A stretch of DNA of 5,192 nt, from contig CAJFNE010000131.1 in the NCBI GenBank assembly GCA_904393855.1, forward strand, positions 1-5,192, written 5' to 3'. Below the pieces are notes generated by a model. The model was not told where the DNA came from and did no database searches. It was given only the letters and a program-made list of their open reading frames with translations. This document shows, piece by piece, positions 1-3,229 of the stretch (position 1 is its first letter; each line of letters starts with the position of its first letter). Source of the DNA: an uncultured Oscillibacter sp. (GTDB lineage Bacteria; Bacillota; Clostridia; Oscillospirales; Oscillospiraceae). The position numbers and the translations under genes were made by a program.

Positions 1-1
1 T

Positions 2-40
2 TCCGGGCGACCACAGGTCGCCCCTACGCTCCCGCCCGGA
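2..40. repeat. Nested inverted repeat, REP/MITE-like palindromic unit
   Basis: A perfect 8-bp stem, GGGCGACC (5-12) with GGTCGCCC (16-23), closes a 3-base loop. It overlaps a second perfect 8-bp inverted repeat, TCCGGGCG (2-9) with CGCCCGGA (33-40), so the two foldings compete. The GGTCGCCCCTACG flank resembles palindromic units that I recall as scattered between genes in Clostridia and some other phyla; that is from memory and untested here. It lies just past the 3' end of the XRE gene and could act as a hairpin at its transcript end, but there is no T-tract. The window edge may cut it. Confidence 0.45.
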
Positions 41-63
41 CGGGTGCATCTGCTAGGCCATCA

Positions 64-300
64 TCATGGCTGATGCCCCGTCCCATCGGACGGCTCCCCG
101 CCGCGCTCCCGGCAGGCCAGTTCATCCAGGGACAACCCGTAGAAGTCTGCCAGTGCAATCAAAGTCGATAACCCTGGCTCCCGCTGTCCGCGCTCATAGG
201 TCTGATAGGCCCGCCAGCTGATTCCAATTTTCTTCGCAAGCGCAACCTGACTGATCCCGGATTCTTTTCTCAAAGCCAGAAGATGTTCCGCAAACGTCAT
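64..300 (-). CDS. XRE/Cro-family helix-turn-helix regulator
   Basis: A 78-residue protein that is nearly all one Cro/C1-type helix-turn-helix domain (about residues 3-60). It shows the family pattern: LRKESGISQVALAKKIGIS, then the recognition-helix stretch WRAYQTYERGQREPGLSTL, then the closing LADFYGLSLDEL. A short polar tail (RERGGEPSDGTGHQP) follows, with no effector or peptidase domain. I chose the ATG at 300 because AAAGAGGA lies about 4 bases upstream; the in-frame TTG at 324 would lie across the opposite promoter's -35 box and has no ribosome site. It should bind DNA as a dimer. The paired palindromes in its divergent promoter are the obvious targets, suggesting control of itself and of the small gene on the other strand. 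The target assignment is inference. Confidence 0.88.
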   Translation of the reverse strand: MTFAEHLLALRKESGISQVALAKKIGISWRAYQTYERGQREPGLSTLIALADFYGLSLDELACRERGGEPSDGTGHQP

Positions 301-317
301 AGCGTCCTCTTTTTCTA

Positions 318-346
318 TTGACAAACACCATTGTGTCTGCTATGAT
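318..346 (+). promoter_or_regulatory. Sigma-A promoter for the small helical gene
   Basis: A consensus -35 TTGACA (318-323), an exact 17-bp spacer and -10 TATGAT (341-346), extended by TG at 338-339. Transcription would begin near 352-354, leaving a leader of about 46 bases before the ATG at 399. This is one of the strongest promoter matches in the window. An operator-like palindrome fills its spacer, so it is probably repressible. Confidence 0.8.
324..337. promoter_or_regulatory. Operator-like palindrome, left copy
   Basis: AACAC-CATT-GTGTC, matching the pattern AACAC-N4-GTGTY shared with the copy at 358-371. It begins directly after the -35 of the plus promoter and lies wholly in the spacer, where bound repressor would block RNA polymerase. 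The XRE protein encoded next door is the likely ligand by context; this is not shown by the sequence itself. Confidence 0.6.
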
Positions 347-348
347 TC

Positions 349-377
349 AGTGTATAGAACACGATCGTGTTTGTCAA
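349..377 (-). promoter_or_regulatory. Sigma-A promoter for the XRE regulator gene
   Basis: Read on the minus strand: -35 TTGACA (372-377), 17-bp spacer and -10 TACACT (349-354), four of six matches in the -10. Transcription would start near 342, about 42 bases before the ATG at 300. It faces away from the plus promoter, and the two -10 boxes are separated by only two bases, so both cannot easily be occupied at once. The weaker -10 suggests lower output than the plus promoter. Confidence 0.65.
358..371. promoter_or_regulatory. Operator-like perfect palindrome, right copy
   Basis: AACACGATCGTGTT is a perfect 14-bp palindrome. It directly follows the minus promoter's -35 and fills that spacer, exactly mirroring the left copy. 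Centre-to-centre distance to the left copy is 34 bp. For the plus promoter it overlaps the initially transcribed region. Probable binding site of the adjacent XRE protein. Confidence 0.65.
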
Positions 378-398
378 TCCAAGATTGAAGGTGAAACC

Positions 399-641
399 AT
401 GGACTATATCAAAATCCTGCTGGAGGCTCTGGAAGAGCAAATCTCCCCCTTTCTGGGGGAATCCTACTACCAGGCCCTGAGCCAGGAGAACACCGCCTCC
501 CAGGCCCTGAGAGAAACCCTCAGCGAGGCGCAGCACAAGCTCTTCCTCGCCTATGAGGAGCATGGGAACGCCCGCTCCAGCATCTATCAGGAGATCCTCT
601 CCCGTCAGGCGTTCCTCCTGGCCCGGGAGATCTACCGTTAA
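399..641 (+). CDS. Small helical protein of unknown function
   Basis: An 80-residue soluble protein, predicted almost entirely helical, with no signal peptide, membrane segment or cysteine. An acidic first half (EALEEQISPF, LSQENTASQALRETLSEAQ) leads to a second helix rich in tyrosine and arginine (YEEHGNARSSIYQEIL) and a tail FLLAREIYR. I do not recognise a family with confidence. The overall look (short, LLEALxEQISPF start, amphipathic helices, hydrophobic end) recalls small DUF6809-like Firmicutes proteins, only as a guess. The ATG at 399 is preceded by GAAGGTG about 5 bases away; the longer TTG reading from 318 starts inside the -35 box and is rejected. It diverges from the XRE gene under a shared operator region. 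Its stop overlaps the end of convergent miaB by 3 bases. Confidence 0.7.
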   Translation: MDYIKILLEALEEQISPFLGESYYQALSQENTASQALRETLSEAQHKLFLAYEEHGNARSSIYQEILSRQAFLLAREIYR

Positions 642-2050
642 ATTGCCTCGCCGTACAGCGCCCAGGTGTTGCTGCCGGTGATCTTCACATCGATGAATTG
701 CCCGATCAGGGACGGGTCCCCCTGCAGCCGCACCAGGCGGTTGCCCTCGGTGCGGGAGGAGAGGGGGAAGTCCGCGTCGCCGCTCTCGCCGTCCACCAGC
801 ACCCGGACCGTCTTTCCGATATAGGCCGCGTGGAGCTGGGCCGACTTGGCGTTCTGGACCTCCAGGAGCCTATCGAACCACTTCTGCTTCTCCGCCCGGG
901 GCACCAGGTCCGGCATCTCCGCCGCCCTCGTGCCGGGGCGGGGGGAGTAGATGAAGGTGAAGAGGGCGTCAAAGCCCACCTCCTCCACCAGGGACACCGT
1001 GTCCATGGCCTCCGCCTCCGTCTCGCCAGGGAAGCCGATGATGACGTCGGAGGTCACCACCAGCCCCGGCATGACGCTCCTGGCGTAGCGGATCAGGTCC
1101 AGGTACTGCGCCCGGGTGTAGCGGCGGTTCATCTCCCGCAGCACCCGGTCGTTGCCGGACTGGAAAGGGAGGTGCAGCTGCCGGGTCACGTGGCGGCTGG
1201 CGGCCATGGTGTCAAAGAGCTTCCGCGTGGCGTCCTTGGGGTGGCTGGACATGAACCGAATCCAGTAGTCCCCGGGGATCTGGTCGATGTCCGAGAGCAG
1301 ATCCGCGAAGTCATAGCCCAGGTCCAGGTCGTTTCCATAGGAGTTCACGTTCTGGCCCAGCAAGGTGATGTCCCGATACCCGGCCTCCACCAGCTGCCGG
1401 ACCTCCGAGAGCACCGCCTGGGGGTCCCGGCTCCGCTCCCGGCCCCGGACGTAGGGCACGATGCAGTAGGAGCAGAAGTTGTTGCAGCCGTACATGATGG
1501 AGACCCAGGCCTTCACGCCCCGCTCCCGCACCACGGGGATGCCCTCGGCGATGGTGCCGTGCTCGTCCTGGACGGAAAAGACCCGCTTATGGGTCTCGTA
1601 CACCTGCCACAGGAGCTCCGGGAATTTCCACAGGGCGTGGGGGCCAAACACCAGGTCCACGTGGGGATAGGATTTCTTGATCCGCTCCGACACCCGGCTC
1701 TCCTGGGCCATGCAGCCGCACAGGCAGATCACCTGCTCCGAGTTCTCCTTTTTCGTGTGGGTCAGGATGCCCAGATTGCCGAACACCCGGTCCTCCGCGT
1801 GCTCCCGGACGGCGCAGGTGTTCAAAATCACCAGGTCCGCCTCTTTCGGATCCTCCGTGAAAGTGAAGCCGCTCTCCTCCAGCATGCCCATGAGCTTCTG
1901 GCCGTCGGCCACGTTCTGCTGGCAGCCGAACGTGTCCACACAGGCCACGGGGTGGGCCTGGCGGCCTGCGAACATCGCCTTGATCTTCTCCTCAAATCCC
2001 CGCTGGCGGTCCAGGTCCGCCGCCGGGATCAGCACATTCTCTCGTTCCAA
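638..2050 (-). CDS. miaB: tRNA-2-methylthio-N6-dimethylallyladenosine synthase MiaB
   Basis: Radical-SAM methylthiotransferase that turns i6A37 into ms2i6A37 in tRNAs reading UNN codons, stabilising codon-anticodon pairing; cytoplasmic, with two 4Fe-4S clusters. Counting from the TTG start (470 residues), the N-terminal UPF0004 domain carries the auxiliary-cluster cysteines C43 (DTFGCQQN), C79 (NTCAVRE) and C113 (CGCMAQ). The radical-SAM CxxxCxxC is C189, C193 and C196 (YGCNNFCSYC). GQNVNSYG, SSHPKD, LPFQSGNDRVL and MNRRYT are MiaB-type motifs, and a TRAM domain fills the last 65 or so residues. All key cysteines are present. The start is uncertain: ATG at 2074 (478 residues) has no ribosome site, whereas TTG at 2050 follows GGAGGA by 6 bases. 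It is a separate unit from the upstream HPr-like gene, whose terminator lies between them. Confidence 0.95.
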   Translation of the reverse strand: MERENVLIPAADLDRQRGFEEKIKAMFAGRQAHPVACVDTFGCQQNVADGQKLMGMLEESGFTFTEDPKEADLVILNTCAVREHAEDRVFGNLGILTHTKKENSEQVICLCGCMAQESRVSERIKKSYPHVDLVFGPHALWKFPELLWQVYETHKRVFSVQDEHGTIAEGIPVVRERGVKAWVSIMYGCNNFCSYCIVPYVRGRERSRDPQAVLSEVRQLVEAGYRDITLLGQNVNSYGNDLDLGYDFADLLSDIDQIPGDYWIRFMSSHPKDATRKLFDTMAASRHVTRQLHLPFQSGNDRVLREMNRRYTRAQYLDLIRYARSVMPGLVVTSDVIIGFPGETEAEAMDTVSLVEEVGFDALFTFIYSPRPGTRAAEMPDLVPRAEKQKWFDRLLEVQNAKSAQLHAAYIGKTVRVLVDGESGDADFPLSSRTEGNRLVRLQGDPSLIGQFIDVKITGSNTWALYGEAI

Positions 2051-2056
2051 ACCGAT

Positions 2057-2062
2057 TCCTCC
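2057..2062 (-). promoter_or_regulatory. Ribosome binding site that decides the miaB start
   Basis: On the minus strand GGAGGA, then 6 bases, then TTG (2048-2050). It lies inside the reading frame that would open at ATG 2074, where it would encode part of SSFGGIGL. Since the ATG has only AGTTAAAG upstream, this site favours TTG as the true start. Confidence 0.55.
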
Positions 2063-2088
2063 GAAGCTGCTCATACTTTAACTAAAAT

Positions 2089-2117
2089 AGCATATCATAA
2101 AAGGCTCGAAAGCACAA
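2089..2117 (-). promoter_or_regulatory. Possible weak promoter for miaB
   Basis: Minus strand: TTGTGC (2112-2117), 17-bp spacer, TATGCT (2089-2094), in an AT-rich gap between the HPr-like terminator and miaB. Matches to consensus are modest (three and four of six). Some promoter is needed here because the upstream unit ends in a strong terminator. It would put the mRNA start near 2082. Confidence 0.3.
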
Positions 2118-2142
2118 GGATAAAAACGGAAACCCCACAGGC

Positions 2143-2182
2143 AAAAAAACAGAGGGCAGCCGCAGCTGTCCTCTGTTTTTTG
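2143..2182 (-). terminator. Intrinsic terminator of the HPr-like gene (bidirectional form)
   Basis: A 12-bp stem (2149-2160 with 2165-2176, one mismatch or wobble) with loop CGCA. In the minus direction it is followed by seven T (the complement of 2143-2149), and in the plus direction by T at 2177-2181. It starts 15 bases past the HPr-like stop codon, so it chiefly ends that transcript. Confidence 0.85.
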
Positions 2183-2196
2183 TTCCGGGCTCCGGA

Positions 2197-2418
2197 TCAG
2201 GCCATCTGGTCCACCAGATGGGCGAACCACTTGGGGTCCGCGTTGTCCTCCGCCACCACGTGCACGCGCTTGCCCACCAGGGCCATCAGCCCCAGCAGGG
2301 ACCGGGCGTCCAGCATCACGGTGTCGGTGCTCAGCCACACCTCATAGGGGGCCTCGCTGGCCAGCAGGTTAATCTTCTCCGCCTGAGCCGGCGTCTTAAT
2401 CTCAATGGTCTTGTTCAT
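2197..2418 (-). CDS. HPr-like protein lacking the catalytic histidine
   Basis: A 73-residue protein with the outline of the PTS phosphocarrier HPr but shorter than the usual 85-90. The best-matched part is ARSLLGLMAL around S40, corresponding to the HPr/Crh helix with the regulatory serine (KSIMGLMSL). Strands before (YEVWLS) and after (KRVHVVAED) and a closing helix (KWFAHLVDQM) also fit. The active-site loop (GxHARPA) is replaced by TPAQAEKINLL, so PEP-dependent phosphorylation by enzyme I is not expected. Like B. subtilis Crh, it may act through serine phosphorylation by HPr kinase or simply bind a partner; this is inference. The start is firm: ATG with AAGGAGG (2427-2433) 8 bases upstream. 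It forms its own transcription unit. Confidence 0.8.
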   Translation of the reverse strand: MNKTIEIKTPAQAEKINLLASEAPYEVWLSTDTVMLDARSLLGLMALVGKRVHVVAEDNADPKWFAHLVDQMA

Positions 2419-2465
2419 GGTTTGTTCCTCCTTTTTGGATTCTTGGGCTTCCTGGAACGACCCAC

Positions 2466-2494
2466 ATTCTAGCAGAGGTGGACCTCTCCGTCAA
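2466..2494 (-). promoter_or_regulatory. Strong sigma-A promoter for the HPr-like gene
   Basis: Minus strand: -35 TTGACG (2489-2494), 17-bp spacer, -10 TAGAAT (2466-2471) with TG two bases upstream (extended -10). Ten of twelve core positions match consensus. Transcription would start near 2459, giving a leader of about 40 bases. Confidence 0.75.
2474..2487. promoter_or_regulatory. Inverted repeat in the HPr-like promoter spacer
   Basis: AGAGGT (2474-2479), two bases, ACCTCT (2482-2487): a perfect 6-bp inverted repeat lying wholly between the -10 and -35. The placement suits a repressor operator. No regulator can be named; it is unlike the AACAC-N4-GTGT sites near the XRE gene. Confidence 0.45.
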
Positions 2495-2556
2495 TGCTCA
2501 CATTCCTCATAATTGTGTAAAGTAATCGATTTCTTTTTGTATAAAACCGCGAATCG

Positions 2557-2566
2557 TTCGACAAAA
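2557..2566 (-). promoter_or_regulatory. Candidate Spo0A box
   Basis: The minus strand reads TTTTGTCGAA, a full match to the ten-base 0A-box pattern TTTTGTCRAA from Bacillus (established knowledge). It is about 63 bp upstream of the HPr-like -35 and about 40 bp upstream of the GC-rich hairpin block. One match could be chance, but a ten-base match is rare in 5 kb. It presumes a sporulating or Spo0A-carrying host. Confidence 0.35.
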
Positions 2567-2599
2567 CATGCGTCTACTTTTTCACAAAGCCAGGGCGTC

Positions 2600-2736
2600 C
2601 GCCTCCTGCGCCGCGGGGCGCCGCCGGGGCGGCGGCGCGTCCCGGCTGTCCGCACAGGGCGGACAGGTCCCGGGAACACCCCCAGGCAGCCGCCCGCCCC
2701 GCCGCTCTCGCCTGTTTACAGGTCCGGCGGCTTTTT
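2600..2736 (+). ncRNA. Candidate GC-rich structured RNA
   Basis: A roughly 140-base block of extreme GC content inside AT-rich intergenic DNA, with three consecutive hairpins. The first is an 8-bp stem at 2618-2625/2631-2638. The second is a perfect 8-bp stem at 2646-2653/2659-2666, continued by TCCCGG (2640-2645) with CCGGGA (2670-2675) past a 3-base bulge. The last is the terminator hairpin at 2699-2731. The closing T-tract gives plus polarity. No credible protein is encoded. The 5' end is unknown: TATAAA at 2540-2545 is a possible -10, but no good -35 is seen at the right distance. I see no SRP, tmRNA or RNase P core motifs. It could instead be a short untranslated transcript end. Confidence 0.3.
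2699..2736 (+). terminator. Intrinsic terminator closing the GC-rich hairpin block
   Basis: CCGCCG (2699-2704) pairs with CGGCGG (2725-2730), or in a shifted register GCCGC (2701-2705) pairs with GCGGC (2727-2731). An inner CCTG/CAGG stem (2711-2714/2719-2722) has loop TTTA, and five T follow at 2732-2736. Plus-strand direction. Confidence 0.55.
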
Positions 2737-2818
2737 GTTATAAAAATAACACAACGCCGGCGCACAAAATTGGATGTCTTGCACAAAACTTTCGTAAAAA
2801 GCTTGTTAAAAAACGGCA

Positions 2819-2847
2819 TTGATTTTTAGATTCGCCTGTATTATAAA
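2819..2847 (+). promoter_or_regulatory. Promoter for the structured RNA at 2853-3080
   Basis: -35 TTGATT (2819-2824), 17-bp spacer, -10 TATAAA (2842-2847); expected start near 2853-2855. Two A-tracts (2796-2800 and 2808-2813), 12 bases apart, sit just upstream like an UP element, which would suit a highly expressed RNA. Confidence 0.55.
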
Positions 2848-2852
2848 AGAAA

Positions 2853-3080
2853 TAAGCAAACTGAATATCGGCCGTATGAAGGCAATCCGAAACATTCCGA
2901 GAGGAAGACCGACGCGGAAAGGTGGGGCATGAAGCGAGTGCCTCACAGAAACTGACAGGTAAAGCAAAGGGTTGTTGGACGGCACTTTGGAAAGACCACG
3001 TTTTGTGGCGCCAATGAGGCTATAACCAACTGGCAAAAAGACAGAGGAACTGCGCAAGCAGGCTTCCCCTGTCTTTTTTT
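2853..3080 (+). ncRNA. Candidate stand-alone structured RNA, about 225 bases
   Basis: A region bounded by a promoter and a terminator with no credible protein and many short pairings. Seen: TCGG (2868-2871) with CCGA (2909-2912), enclosing TTCC-GAGA-GGAA (2895-2906); GTGGGGCA (2922-2929) with TGCCTCAC (2939-2946), one G-U; GTTGG (2974-2978) with CCAAC (3026-3030), enclosing GGC/GCC (2981-2983/3010-3012) and CCAC/GTGG (2996-2999/3005-3008). Between the stems lie A-rich, apparently unpaired purine runs (GGAAAGG, CAGAAACTGACAGGTAAAGCAAAGGG), as in large conserved bacterial RNAs. Size and built-in terminator would fit classes such as the raiA motif or Clostridiales-1, but I cannot match a consensus from memory. 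A riboswitch leader for the permease is the main alternative; the terminator ends about 150 bases before that gene. Confidence 0.5.
3036..3080 (+). terminator. Intrinsic terminator of the structured RNA
   Basis: GACAGAGGAA (3040-3049) pairs with TTCCCCTGTC (3064-3073) with one A-C mismatch. Stacked inside is CTGC-GCAA-GCAG (3050-3061) with a GNRA loop. Seven T follow (3074-3080). Strong plus-strand terminator. Confidence 0.88.
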
Positions 3081-3229
3081 ATCTTCTCACAGGCGGACGC
3101 GTGCCAGCTCCGCCGGCGCGCGGCCAGCGCGCCTGATTCCCTCCTAACGGAGAGCCGCTGCAGAGGTTCTCCTGGCAATACCGGAATCGATATCATCGAG
3201 ACATCAAGAACGTGTCAAGGAGGTTTGGG
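3081..3229 (+). promoter_or_regulatory. Leader/upstream region of the permease gene
   Basis: About 150 bases between the RNA terminator and the permease start. It holds a perfect 7-bp hairpin, GGCGCGC (3115-3121) with GCGCGCC (3127-3133), loop GGCCA, and a small CTCC-TAAC-GGAG hairpin (3141-3152). No T-tract follows either. TATCAT (3191-3196) could be a -10, with a poor TTCTCC 18 bases upstream, so no promoter is convincing. Transcription either starts here from a weak or activated promoter or reads through the terminator. The ribosome site AAGGAGG is at 3217-3223. Confidence 0.3.

Noticed and set aside
301..324. Longer XRE protein starting at TTG 324
   Set aside because: This start overlaps the -35 of the divergent promoter and has no ribosome site; ATG 300 has AAAGAGGA just upstream.
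358..371. LexA/SOS box at the perfect palindrome
   Set aside because: The spacing and half-sites (AACAC-N4-GTGT) do not match the Gram-positive GAAC-N4-GTTC pattern; a second copy beside an XRE gene better explains it.
698..2347. Long plus-strand open frame of 549 codons opposite miaB
   Set aside because: It is antisense to the clearly recognisable MiaB, has low-complexity His/Gly/Val/Leu-rich sequence and runs on through the terminator and HPr-like gene; a GC-skewed shadow.
2600..2736. SRP RNA, tmRNA or RNase P RNA in the GC-rich block
   Set aside because: The conserved cores of these RNAs (such as the SRP GGAAGCA-type loop) are not seen on either strand.
2513..2743. Plus-strand frame of 76 codons across the GC-rich block
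   Set aside because: No ribosome site, Arg/Pro-rich composition typical of GC-rich noncoding frames, and it runs through the terminator hairpin and T-tract.
2806..3057. Minus-strand frame of 83 codons over the structured RNA
   Set aside because: It lies antisense to the promoter-stems-terminator unit, with no supported start or known domain.
2853..3080. Known riboswitch classes (lysine, T-box, cobalamin, c-di-GMP, FMN, TPP, glycine)
   Set aside because: I looked for their core motifs from memory (for example a T-box TGG sequence or the c-di-GMP GACGCAAAGC core; only GACGCGGAAAGG is present) and found no adequate match.
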